Notes under the pieces: model-generated
Seen by the model: only the letters and a program-made list of their open reading frames with translations
Database searches by the model: none
Told to the model about the DNA's origin: nothing
DNA from: Patescibacteria group bacterium UBA2100
Lineage (GTDB): Bacteria; Patescibacteriota; Minisyncoccia; Phycocordibacterales; UBA2100
DNA length: 20,647 nucleotides
Direction: 5' to 3'
Assembly: GCA_002331185.1 (NCBI GenBank)
Contig: DCYW01000008.1
Coordinates: forward strand, 1 to 20,647
Shown: piece by piece, positions 6,519 through 14,912 of the stretch
Position numbering within the stretch: the first letter of the stretch is position 1
Layout: each line of letters opens with the position of its first letter
Translations under genes and position numbers: made by a program

Positions 6519-7202
6519 ATGAAAATAATAAGAACTCAAATTAGATCGCAAAAGAAAGTAGCTGAAAATACTCTAGAGATACAGTTTGTACGTCCCAAGG
6601 ATTTTGAATTCGTAGCAGGCCAATATATTCAAATCGCCTTAGATCGTTTAAGTTACCCTGATCCCAAAGGACCTTCTCGAACATTTTCAATTTGTTCTTC
6701 CCCGTTCGAAAAAGATGCTGTAACAATTATTTTTCGTGATACTGGCAGTGGATATAAAAAAACGTTATCTGAATTAGATGTAGGGTCTGAGGTTACACTT
6801 GAAGGACCATTTGGACATTTTGTTTTACCTAAATCTGCAAATCTTAAACATGTATTCGTGGCTGGCGGTATTGGAGTATCTCCTTTTGTAAGTATGATTA
6901 AATCAACGCTTACAGAGGGATTGGATTCGTCTATAGACTTATTGTATGCAAATAGAAATCAAGAAAGTGCGGCGTATTTAGAAAACCTAAAAAATATGAG
7001 TTCGAATTCATATACTTTTTCCCTCGATTTAATTTTCGGACGTCTTGGAGCAAATGACATCCAAAAATATGTAAAAGATTCGAGTAATACACTGTGGTGG
7101 GTGGTGGGTCCTCCTGGAATGGTGGCTGAAGTAAAACATATACTCGCATCCTTACAGATCCCAGATGCAAAAATACGCTTTGAAGAATTTGTTGGATATT
7201 AA
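6519..7202 (+). CDS. FAD/NAD(P)H-binding oxidoreductase of the ferredoxin-reductase family
   Basis: The 227-residue protein has the FAD-binding beta-barrel (RTFSICSS at 54-61, with FVAGQYIQI before it) and the nucleotide-binding half (GGIGVSPFVSM at 116-126, VGPPGMV near 198-204). It ends in FEEFVGY. No [2Fe-2S] domain is attached. I chose the ATG at 6519 because upstream residues of the longer frame overlap the preceding gene and do not resemble the family. It should work on the cytoplasmic side, oxidising NADH or NADPH and reducing haem in the membrane protein encoded 10 nt upstream, the two-gene equivalent of a ferric reductase. Confidence 0.9.
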   Translation: MKIIRTQIRSQKKVAENTLEIQFVRPKDFEFVAGQYIQIALDRLSYPDPKGPSRTFSICSSPFEKDAVTIIFRDTGSGYKKTLSELDVGSEVTLEGPFGHFVLPKSANLKHVFVAGGIGVSPFVSMIKSTLTEGLDSSIDLLYANRNQESAAYLENLKNMSSNSYTFSLDLIFGRLGANDIQKYVKDSSNTLWWVVGPPGMVAEVKHILASLQIPDAKIRFEEFVGY

Positions 7203-7205
7203 AGT

Positions 7206-7924
7206 GAATCCATGCTTTTAAAAATCTACAAGTACTTAAGATAGCTCGTTATACTATTGAGTATACGAGCACATTCTCACCACAAGCTGCTCAGATATCT
7301 CCACGAATACGATATACTTATCTCAATACTGTCACGTTTATACCAAAGAAAAAATCTTCCATTCTCTCTGCCCTTACGCTTAACGACGTAGTGTTCTGGG
7401 GTTCCGGTGTTTTTGTCGGAGTTATATTTGCTTTATACATCACTCAAAATATTGATGGCGGTACTGCTATTCACGTTGGGTTAGTCTTTGGCTTATACAG
7501 AGCTATTCGTGCACTTGCCGCTATTCCTGTCGGACAATACTTAGATGCCCGAAAGGGGAACATTGACGAGTACTATACCCTCCTCTCTGCTGGTTTACTG
7601 GTTGGATTTACGTATCTAGCGCTTTTTTTGCAACTGACCTCTGGCATATATATGTAGGCACGAGTGCAATAGGAATTGGTCATGCGCTCGATATATCAGC
7701 ATGGAGAATTTTGTTCTATGGTAATATGCCTGAAAAAAAATGAAGGTGAGGTTATGGGGATATACGAAACAGTCATGCAGGTAGTATACGGGCTTGCTAT
7801 TATTGTTGCAGGATTTGTTGGGGAAATATTTGGATTTGAATGGACTCTTTTCTTTGCCGAAATCTTTACGATATTAAGCAGTATTGTTTTGCTCACAGTG
7901 CACAGAAAGATAAAACGAATGTAG
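7206..7924 (+). pseudogene. Decayed MFS transporter (half-length, two frameshifts)
   Basis: Three pieces in two frames together give a continuous MFS-like sequence. The first (to 7657) contains LNDVVFWGSGVFVGVIFALY and a motif-A-like GQYLDARKG. The middle (about 7632-7740, other frame) reads ATDLWHIYVGTSAIGIGHAL. The third (7741-7924) reads NEGEVMGIYETVMQVVYGLA and ends HRKIKRM. The breaks fall at a run of 7 T (7625-7631) and a run of 8 A (7733-7740) and cancel each other. Upstream the frame stays open back to 7206 with no ATG, and the total is about half of a 12-helix transporter. It is therefore probably a remnant of a C-terminal half, unless the two homopolymer shifts are sequencing errors. 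Confidence 0.7.
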
Positions 7925-7946
7925 CCACAGAGAGCTCAGCTAAGGC

Positions 7947-7984
7947 AAAGCGAACATCTCAATTAACTGAGATGTTCGCTTTTT
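7947..7984 (+). terminator. Intrinsic terminator
   Basis: A perfect 15-bp stem (7947-7961 with 7968-7982) with a 6-nt loop runs into a T tract (7980-7984). It closes the redox island and MFS remnant and isolates recG. Confidence 0.9.
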
Positions 7985-8005
7985 AGTCCTGGAGCTATTA
8001 TGCAC

Positions 8006-8045
8006 TGTTTCTGAATATAATGATGCATCATTATATTCAGAAACA
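8006..8045. repeat. Perfect 40-bp palindrome
   Basis: Two 20-bp arms meet with no spacer at 8025/8026 (centre TGATGCATCA; outer ends TGTTTCTGAA and TTCAGAAACA). There is no T tract, so it is not a simple terminator. It lies between the terminator at 7947 and the recG start, where it could bind a dimeric protein, extrude as a cruciform or form a hairpin. Confidence 0.95.
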
Positions 8046-8069
8046 TAACACGAGGCATCGACAACATAG

Positions 8070-8075
8070 TATACT
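8070..8075 (+). promoter_or_regulatory. Probable -10 element of recG
   Basis: TATACT lies exactly 6 nt before the recG ATG, predicting initiation at or near the A of ATG. No good -35 is seen 16-18 bp upstream, and there is no Shine-Dalgarno. Confidence 0.5.
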
Positions 8076-8081
8076 TATCTC

Positions 8082-10238
8082 ATGCAATCACAGGACGAGC
8101 TCACACAGCATTTTCGCCTCATAAAGACGCAGAAAGCAGCTCTCGAGAAACTCGGAATTCATACTGTGCAAGACCTACTCTTTCACTTCCCAAGCCGCTA
8201 TGAAGATGTTGGTGCAGCTCACCGTATTATTGACATAATACCCAACGAGACAGTCACTGTGTACGGCGAACTTATGGATATGGAAAAGAAACTCGCATGG
8301 AAAACAAAGCGCTACATGGTGGAAGGGACTCTTTCTGATGCGACTGGCAGCATTGGCTTAAAATGGTTTAACCAGCCATATGCTGCCAAAATGTTTGAGC
8401 ATGCAAAGTTTGTAAAAGTAACTGGTAAACCAACTGGCACTGGAAAATTGTATTTTGCAAACCCAACAGTTGAAGCAATGCCTAACCTCCCTGCCGTATT
8501 TGATAATGAAACACTCAATAATGAGTTATTTCCTGTCTATCCAGAGAGTCGTGGAGTGAGCAGTCGATGGATATATCACGCCGTTCATAAAATACTTGAA
8601 TCAGGCGTACACGAACATATTTCTGATGTAATACCTGAAGAAATACTGGACAAATACAAGCTCCCGACTCTCGCATCTGCTCTTGTGTGGATACACACTC
8701 CCCAAAACAATCGTGATGCACGTGCAGCGCGTAAACGATTTTCGTTTGAAGAAGTTTTTCTTATTCAAGTGGCACACCAAAAAAATCGCCATGATACACA
8801 AGAGTTAAAAGCTCCACACGTAATCGCAAATGAAAATGCACTTGAAAGCTATCTTGAGGCACTGCCATATACACCAACTAACGCACAGAAAAAATCTATA
8901 AAGGACATAATGGAAGACTTCAAGAAGTCATATCCTATGTCACGCCTTCTTGAAGGAGATGTGGGGTCAGGTAAAACAACCGTTGCTGCAGCAACTATGT
9001 ACGCAATAGCTTGTGGGGCAATCGAAGAGAAAAAGTATGCAAAACCGCAAGTTGCTTATATGGTCCCTACTGAAATTCTAGCAAAACAGCAATTCGCTGG
9101 TCTTATTGAAGCCTTCGAACACCTGTCTGCACAGACAGGTTCACCTATTCCCATAGGGCTCATTACCGGTAGTGGATGTCAAAAGTTTCCATCAAAAGTG
9201 AATCCAAGGGAAGCAACCAAAATATCTCGTGCACAACTTTCAAAATGGGTAGCAAACGGAGAAATACCAATTGTTGTCGGTACTCATGCACTCATACAAA
9301 AAACGGTACAATTTGAAAACCTTGCCTACGTTGTCATTGACGAGCAACATCGCTTCGGGACACAGCAAAGAAAGAAACTTGCTCAAAAAGACGGGTCTGC
9401 GCCGCACCTGCTCTCAATGACTGCAACTCCGATTCCACGTACACTCTCACTTACAATCTATGGAGATCTCGATCTCTCTGTTCTTGATGAACGTCCAAAA
9501 GGTCGCAAGACTATTACAACAAAAGTGGTACCTCCAAGTAAACGAGAAGATGTATATACAGGCGTTCGGAGTGAACTAATGAGTGGGCGACAAATGTATG
9601 TTATTTGTCCTCGTATTGAGGAGCCAGATCCTGACAAAGCATTAGCTCTACGGGTTAAGTCAGTCCGTGCTGAAGCAAAACGGTTGCAAGCAGGGCCATT
9701 CAAAGAATATAAGGTGGGTATTCTTCACGGGAAAATGACACCAAAAGAAAAGGATGAGGTTATGCAGGCGTTTGAAGCTGGCGATATTGATGTGCTAGTC
9801 GCTACCTCTGTCGTAGAAGTTGGAGTAAATGTACCTAACGCAACACTGATTATCATCGAAGGCGCCGAACGATTTGGTCTATCGCAACTTCATCAATTAC
9901 GTGGGCGCGTGCAACGCTCCAATTACCAACCCTACTGTTACTTATTTACCGATAGCACGACGCAAACATCTATCACCCGTCTACGAACACTTGAAAAGGC
10001 ATCGGATGGATTTCTATTGGCAGAAGAAGATCTTAAGCTACGTGGTTCAGGACAACTTGCAGGCACACAACAATGGGGTGTTTCTGACTTGGGTATGGAA
10101 GCACTACAGAACATTAAAATGGTTGAAGCTGCGCGCAATGAAGCCACTCATCTTATAGAAAGTGATCCGTCACTCAAAAAAAATTCAAGCATTGCAGAGC
10201 GTGTCTTGCAATACGCGCAAGATCTCCATATGGAATGA
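8082..10238 (+). CDS. recG: ATP-dependent DNA helicase RecG
   Basis: At 718 residues it matches RecG (about 690-700). An N-terminal wedge/OB region (LGIHTVQDLLFHFPSRYED near residue 23; VTVYGELMDMEKK) precedes the helicase motor: Walker A GDVGSGKTT near residue 292, motif II DEQHRFGTQQR near 419, motif III TATPIPRTLS near 447, then VATSVVEVGVNVPNA and QLRGRVQRS in the second RecA-like domain. RecG remodels stalled forks and branch-migrates Holliday junctions in the cytoplasm. It stands alone between a terminator and convergent genes. Residues around 355-385 (SGCQKFPSKVNPREATKISR) look like a small insertion between motifs Ia and II. Confidence 0.98.
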   Translation: MQSQDELTQHFRLIKTQKAALEKLGIHTVQDLLFHFPSRYEDVGAAHRIIDIIPNETVTVYGELMDMEKKLAWKTKRYMVEGTLSDATGSIGLKWFNQPYAAKMFEHAKFVKVTGKPTGTGKLYFANPTVEAMPNLPAVFDNETLNNELFPVYPESRGVSSRWIYHAVHKILESGVHEHISDVIPEEILDKYKLPTLASALVWIHTPQNNRDARAARKRFSFEEVFLIQVAHQKNRHDTQELKAPHVIANENALESYLEALPYTPTNAQKKSIKDIMEDFKKSYPMSRLLEGDVGSGKTTVAAATMYAIACGAIEEKKYAKPQVAYMVPTEILAKQQFAGLIEAFEHLSAQTGSPIPIGLITGSGCQKFPSKVNPREATKISRAQLSKWVANGEIPIVVGTHALIQKTVQFENLAYVVIDEQHRFGTQQRKKLAQKDGSAPHLLSMTATPIPRTLSLTIYGDLDLSVLDERPKGRKTITTKVVPPSKREDVYTGVRSELMSGRQMYVICPRIEEPDPDKALALRVKSVRAEAKRLQAGPFKEYKVGILHGKMTPKEKDEVMQAFEAGDIDVLVATSVVEVGVNVPNATLIIIEGAERFGLSQLHQLRGRVQRSNYQPYCYLFTDSTTQTSITRLRTLEKASDGFLLAEEDLKLRGSGQLAGTQQWGVSDLGMEALQNIKMVEAARNEATHLIESDPSLKKNSSIAERVLQYAQDLHME

Positions 10239-10283
10239 GTAGACGTCATCACATCTTGTTTTCAGAAAGTCGCATCACTAATT

Positions 10284-11672
10284 TTATTTTACAACGATTA
10301 ATTGACTATTAAACGGTATATTTACTAATGGAGTACGTGTACCTACTTTTGTACGTATCGTATATGTACCTGAAGCTGTATACGCATGAGTGAATAATCT
10401 TTGAAACGGGAATCCTTCACAGTTTTCAAAACCACTGTCATATAATTCTGGCTGTGTACCATCTCCCCAATCAATCAAATAAGACGTACACGCCTCACTA
10501 TATCCAGTCAAGGTCACTTCCACAGCAAGTGGCGCTGTACCGGATGTTGGCTCTATCTTCAACGATGTATCCGCTCCTATAGCATTGTCGACAAGCACAT
10601 TCCATTTGCCTATTACTGGAAGCTGCGAAAGTCGCGTATTGCCAGTTTTGAACTCAACTGTATATGTTCCAGCGTTGTTGTATGTATGTGTTAATGATTG
10701 TGTGCCCGTATCTTGTGCACAGCGAGTAAAACGAGACGGCTCAAATCTATCTATCGTGCCGTCTCCCCAATCTGCTTCATATGCAGTACAGGTAGAACTA
10801 CGTACAGGAAATGTAATGCTTGTAGTAAACGGTACTGAACCTGTAGGTGGACTCAGTGTCACGCCGGTTGGAATAGTACTACCAACTGATACAGAGGTTT
10901 GACCTACAACTGCAACTTTTGAAAGTGGTCCTTGTCCAGCACGTAATACAACCTGATATAAACCAGGACGAACATACGTATGTGTCGCTCGTTTATGCGC
11001 AATATCATTTATACACGGCGCATTGCCCGCATCAAAAAAAAGTGGTTGAGTTCCATCTCCCCAATCTAAATAATATGATGAGCATGACGAACCATTTAAT
11101 GAAAATGTTGCAGTGACCTGCACTGGCAGAGGTCCAACCTCTGGTGTAACCACAAGATTGCGTGCCAGCGTGGTATCTACTGTAGCAATTCCTCCAGTAC
11201 AGAGATTTGCGATTGCATTTCGTGTTTTTGGCCCAACTGAACCATATCCCGTTGTTTCAGGAGTGCCGCCAGACACAATACCGTACTTTGCTTGCCATGC
11301 CTGTACTGCTTTTTGTGTAAGCAATCCAAAGTACCCACTTACAATCGCATCTGGATAGACACTCGGATCTTGTGCTAAAAATGTCTGAAGCGTTCGTACT
11401 TCATCATTCTCATCACCTTTATTTAGATTGTACGCGATGCGTATACATGAATCAGTTGTGATTGGTGTACTAACAATATATGGATTAGGTGCAATACCAT
11501 TCGTTGAACTTGAATTCTCAACTGCCTGTAGTTGTTGTTGCAAGACTTGTACCTGTTTCAGTAAATTTTCAATCTGGCTTTTTAATTCATCGTGAGTGAC
11601 TGCATTGGAAATACCAGGCGCTACTATTGCTGCTGCAATTAATAGTACTGGAATGATGAGGCGTCGCGACAT
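10284..11672 (-). CDS. Exported PGBD protein with three PKD repeats
   Basis: From the ATG at 11672 the protein is 462 residues. It has a signal peptide (cleavage after SNA, about 24), a short coiled coil (ELKSQIENLLKQVQVLQQQL), a peptidoglycan-binding domain (about 76-158, VSGYFGLLTQKAVQAWQ) and three PKD-like repeats, each with DWGDGT (203-208, 301-306, 401-406). Each repeat has a cysteine pair 23 residues apart: 197/220, 295/318, 395/418; the PGBD has Cys76/Cys158. It should be a wall-associated or adhesive surface protein. I preferred this start to the longer frame at 11711 because it begins directly with the signal peptide and lies 1 nt after the stop of the upstream paralogue, implying coupled translation. 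Confidence 0.9.
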   Translation of the reverse strand: MSRRLIIPVLLIAAAIVAPGISNAVTHDELKSQIENLLKQVQVLQQQLQAVENSSSTNGIAPNPYIVSTPITTDSCIRIAYNLNKGDENDEVRTLQTFLAQDPSVYPDAIVSGYFGLLTQKAVQAWQAKYGIVSGGTPETTGYGSVGPKTRNAIANLCTGGIATVDTTLARNLVVTPEVGPLPVQVTATFSLNGSSCSSYYLDWGDGTQPLFFDAGNAPCINDIAHKRATHTYVRPGLYQVVLRAGQGPLSKVAVVGQTSVSVGSTIPTGVTLSPPTGSVPFTTSITFPVRSSTCTAYEADWGDGTIDRFEPSRFTRCAQDTGTQSLTHTYNNAGTYTVEFKTGNTRLSQLPVIGKWNVLVDNAIGADTSLKIEPTSGTAPLAVEVTLTGYSEACTSYLIDWGDGTQPELYDSGFENCEGFPFQRLFTHAYTASGTYTIRTKVGTRTPLVNIPFNSQLIVVK

Positions 11673-11673
11673 G

Positions 11674-13497
11674 TTATTTAAATAATCCTCGAATAAAATT
11701 CTCAATCGCAATAAGAACAGATGCCATATTCGCTTGTCCAGTGCTACCGGTATTCCCTATCGTTACCGTTACCTGATCAACAACAATACCATCTCTCTCT
11801 AGTATTGCTGTATAAGTTCCATCTTGAGCGTACGTATAATTTATTGTTCGTTCGAATGATGAACATATGTCAGCAGGAAATGGCTGTGATGATTTCTGTG
11901 TATCCCCGAAGTACAGTGTATATAAACCACCGCGACAGCTTTTTGCTGTATTTATACGCGCAGTAAATTCAACTGTGCGCGATGATTTGCTAAGAATCCT
12001 TAATTGTAAGGTATCATTAAGTGTCTCATTGAATACATCAACATTGTCAATGTTATTCGCAGTAGATACGTTCACCGTACACACTTCTTCATCGAAAAAA
12101 GCATTTGGATGTGACTGCTGTAATCGAGCTGTATATACTGCAGGACTTAGGTACGTATGTACAAGTTCTTCATAATAATAATTTGGATTGGTGCAAGTTC
12201 GCGGACTACTTTTGGACCCATCCCCCCAATCCACAACATACGTAAGATTTCCGTCACAAAGACCGCCGCCAAGTAATATGCGTGCTTGTACGGTTAATGG
12301 TGCTGCTCCACTATTTGGTGTAATAAAACATGTGCTGTTAGTACCGGTTCGTGTACTGTATACATTTATTTTTTTCTCAACAACTGGGAGGCTTGAAAGG
12401 CTACCGCGTCCAGCTTTCATTCGCACTGTGTAGATACCTGCATTTTTATACGTATATTTGAATTCTTTTGTATACCCATTGCTGCCTATACATAAGGAGT
12501 TCCCAGCTTCTTTCTTTACCATCGCAGATCCATCTCCCCAGTCTATCTCATATGAGGTACACGAAAGCGGTACGTCTGATCGTAACATAACACCTGCCGC
12601 AAACGGCGCAGATCCTTGTGTATCAGAAAATGTAATAGATGCTTTTGCGTTTGGATCTATTGGAAAATTACCTGTGTTTTTTTCTTGCGCAGTTACCGTG
12701 AGTCTGCCGATAACAGGTAGCGTCTGCAGTGAACCATTACCCAAGCGCAACGTTACAATATATGTGCCGGGGGTTGCGTATGTGTGTTCCTTTTGAACAC
12801 GCACTGCATCGGTTGAACAACCAACCACGCCTTGTCCTTGTTGAATTTCTTTTGCGCTTCCATCTCCCCAATCGAGTTCGTATGACGTACACGCTAAACC
12901 AGTAAACTCAAAAGTGGCTGATACTTTTAAATCAATCGGTCCCCGTGTAGGGGTGACAGTGAACGCACGAGTATTCGTTACTGAATCATCAATAGTACCG
13001 CATGAATTTCTAATAGCCTGTCGTGTTCGGGGGCCTACTCTTCCATATCCAGTTGAGTCATAATCGCCTTGAGTAACAATACCGTGGCGCACTTGAAAAC
13101 GCTGAACTGCCCGTTCAGTTGCAGGACCAAAGTAACCGGTTATCTCTCCTTCTGGATATATTTGTGTGTCTTGTGAAAGAAACTGCTGCAACATAGTAAC
13201 CTCAAAAGCTGTCTGTGAATCTCTATCACCTCGCTCAAGATTAAACTGTAAGTCAGGACAACGTCCATACTGAAATGTTCCAGCGGTGCTGCCAGCAACT
13301 GGTACGTTTACAACAGGAGGAGCGGTGGGTCCTAAAGAGCTAGTCGGTGTGAGTTGCGCTTGCAGTGCACTAATTTGTTCAAGAAGGTTTGCGATTTGTT
13401 GACGCAATTGATCGGCCGTTTGTGCTTCAACAGTATACGGCGTAGTTAGAAGCACTGCGCCAAGAAACATAGCGGCAAAGGTAAAACGTATCTTCAT
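11674..13497 (-). CDS. Exported PGBD protein with four PKD-like repeats
   Basis: The 607-residue protein repeats the plan of its downstream paralogue: signal peptide (cleavage near 25, VEA), coiled coil (LRQQIANLLEQISALQAQL), peptidoglycan-binding domain (about 80-166, ITGYFGPATERAVQRFQ), then PKD repeats at about 180-270, 285-380, 388-478 and 490-582. DWGDGS is seen at 209, 319 and 423; the fourth repeat is degenerate (LYFGDTQ). Cysteine pairs are 203/227, 313/336, 414/435 and 521/545, with extra Cys390/Cys473 in repeat three. An amphipathic C-terminus (residues 591-607, MASVLIAIENFIRGLFK) may contact membrane or a partner. Likely role: cell-surface structural protein or adhesin, inferred from domains. 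Confidence 0.9.
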   Translation of the reverse strand: MKIRFTFAAMFLGAVLLTTPYTVEAQTADQLRQQIANLLEQISALQAQLTPTSSLGPTAPPVVNVPVAGSTAGTFQYGRCPDLQFNLERGDRDSQTAFEVTMLQQFLSQDTQIYPEGEITGYFGPATERAVQRFQVRHGIVTQGDYDSTGYGRVGPRTRQAIRNSCGTIDDSVTNTRAFTVTPTRGPIDLKVSATFEFTGLACTSYELDWGDGSAKEIQQGQGVVGCSTDAVRVQKEHTYATPGTYIVTLRLGNGSLQTLPVIGRLTVTAQEKNTGNFPIDPNAKASITFSDTQGSAPFAAGVMLRSDVPLSCTSYEIDWGDGSAMVKKEAGNSLCIGSNGYTKEFKYTYKNAGIYTVRMKAGRGSLSSLPVVEKKINVYSTRTGTNSTCFITPNSGAAPLTVQARILLGGGLCDGNLTYVVDWGDGSKSSPRTCTNPNYYYEELVHTYLSPAVYTARLQQSHPNAFFDEEVCTVNVSTANNIDNVDVFNETLNDTLQLRILSKSSRTVEFTARINTAKSCRGGLYTLYFGDTQKSSQPFPADICSSFERTINYTYAQDGTYTAILERDGIVVDQVTVTIGNTGSTGQANMASVLIAIENFIRGLFK

Positions 13498-13786
13498 GCA
13501 CTAATAATATACGTTTCGTGCCTTTAGAACAAACTAACTCGGGGATACGCCGTGAGTTCACAATAGCCTGTTTTAGCCGCCACAACTCTTGGAGTACCAT
13601 CACGAGTATCGAATCAAGAAGGAATACTGCGGACGTACGTGAATATATCAACGTTGGTGCTTCTGGTGTCAAAATTGAAACGCATTTCGTTCGTATTGAA
13701 CAAAAAGCATTTCCTTGTTTAAACACCTAATTATTGGTAAGGTCGTCTTAGAAAGGGCGCTCATTACAATAGAAGGAAAATATAGA
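13498..13786. other. Intergenic stretch with an unproven 70-residue frame
   Basis: This divergent spacer between the PKD genes and pyrC holds a plus-strand frame at 13518-13730 beginning with GTG. Its second half (ADVREYINVGASGVKIETHF, then VRIEQKAF) looks protein-like, but I recognise no family and see no ribosome-binding site. It may be a gene remnant. TACAAT at 13765-13770 is a possible -10 for pyrC. Confidence 0.3.
13504..13532 (-). promoter_or_regulatory. Promoter of the PKD gene pair
   Basis: On the minus strand TTGTTC (13532 to 13527) and TATTAT (13509 to 13504) are 17 bp apart. The -10 ends 6 nt before the start codon at 13497, so transcription should begin at the start codon itself. 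No Shine-Dalgarno is present. Confidence 0.6.
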
Positions 13787-14866
13787 ATGGAATATATTCT
13801 ACGTTATCTCCCTTTTGAGGGACATGTACATTGGCGGCAAGGAGCAATGCTCAAAGCAGTTGCCCCATACACTGCTCGACAATGCTGGGGTGGAATTATA
13901 ATGCCTAACAGGGTTCCACCCATCATCACATTAGATGATGCCGCAGCACACAAGCATGAAATTCTTGTTACCATTCCCGAAGAAGATTTCGAATCTCTAA
14001 TAGTCGGCTATCTCTCGGAGGAAACATCTATTGACGATGTGCGGAGAGGATTTGAAAGTGGCGTATGGATAGCAATGAAATTCTACCCTCGTGGCGCAAC
14101 AACTAACTCAAAAGAGGGCATCAACTCTTGGGAGCTTCCATTTCATCCAGCACTAAAGGTTATGGAAGAGATTGGCATGCCGCTCTTATTACACGCCGAA
14201 GCAAATGTCGACGAAAGTACCGGTAAAGAGATCGATATCTATGATCGCGAATATCGGTTCATTCCGGTGCTCGAGGAGCTTAGAAAACTCTATCCTCGAT
14301 TAAAAATATCTGTTGAGCATGGTACGTCATTGGAGATGGCACAGTTCATGGAAGAGCACGGGGATCCTAAAAAACTTGTGTGTACAGTAACTATCCAGCA
14401 CATGATGTTTAGTCGACAGGATCTGCACAAAGACGGTTTTCAACCGCATATGATGTGCTATCCGATTCCCAAACGTGCAGAAGCGATGATGGCGTGGCGA
14501 AAATTGGGAACTAGCGGGAAGCCCTATATTTTTGCTGGTACCGACTCGGCTCCACACCCAACACACAAGAAGGAAAGTTCATGTGGGTGTGCGGGTGGCA
14601 TGTTTACCGCACACGCAATGGTTCCGCTGTATGCTCATATCTTCGAACAAGCAGGGAGACTCCATAACCTCGAAGAGTTCTTGTGCATCAACGGACCGCG
14701 CTTTTATGGACTTGAGCCTCGTCCAGGATTAGTTACTCTAGTAAAAAAACCATGGACAAAGCAAAGTATGGTTGCAGTCAATGGTGGTGAAAAGATTCGC
14801 CCGTTCGGATATCATGAAGAACCTGAAAAGCGCTTCAGATTTGAATGGCAAATCAAAAAACCATAG
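13787..14866 (+). CDS. pyrC: Dihydroorotase, PyrC type
   Basis: The enzyme interconverts N-carbamoyl-L-aspartate and L-dihydroorotate in de novo pyrimidine synthesis. The 359-residue protein matches the short PyrC class (E. coli about 348). Metal and substrate residues are visible: HVHWR (13-17), the carbamylated lysine Lys98 in MKFYPRGATTNS, His136 (LLLHAEA), His178 (VEHGTS) and Asp253 (GTDSAPH). The ATG at 13787 was chosen because AGAAGGA (13771-13777) lies 9 nt upstream and the protein starts at the family's N-terminus, whereas the longer frame from 13715 adds unrelated residues. No other pyrimidine gene is in the window. It ends just before a strong terminator. Confidence 0.95.
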   Translation: MEYILRYLPFEGHVHWRQGAMLKAVAPYTARQCWGGIIMPNRVPPIITLDDAAAHKHEILVTIPEEDFESLIVGYLSEETSIDDVRRGFESGVWIAMKFYPRGATTNSKEGINSWELPFHPALKVMEEIGMPLLLHAEANVDESTGKEIDIYDREYRFIPVLEELRKLYPRLKISVEHGTSLEMAQFMEEHGDPKKLVCTVTIQHMMFSRQDLHKDGFQPHMMCYPIPKRAEAMMAWRKLGTSGKPYIFAGTDSAPHPTHKKESSCGCAGGMFTAHAMVPLYAHIFEQAGRLHNLEEFLCINGPRFYGLEPRPGLVTLVKKPWTKQSMVAVNGGEKIRPFGYHEEPEKRFRFEWQIKKP

Positions 14867-14878
14867 TAAGCTTTCTTT

Positions 14879-14912
14879 AAACGACCGAGAACCTAAGTTC
14901 TCGGTCGTTTTT
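14879..14912 (+). terminator. Intrinsic terminator after pyrC
   Basis: A 14-bp stem (14879-14892 with 14897-14910), loop CTAA and a run of T (14908-14912) follow the pyrC stop by 12 nt. The stretch from here to 15071 shows no gene, only a weak ACTGGT/ACCAGT hairpin near 14927-14942. Confidence 0.9.

Noticed and set aside
11673..11711. Longer N-terminus for the three-repeat PKD protein
   Set aside because: The 13 extra residues would sit ahead of a normal signal peptide and overlap the upstream paralogue; the start at 11672 gives a standard exported protein.
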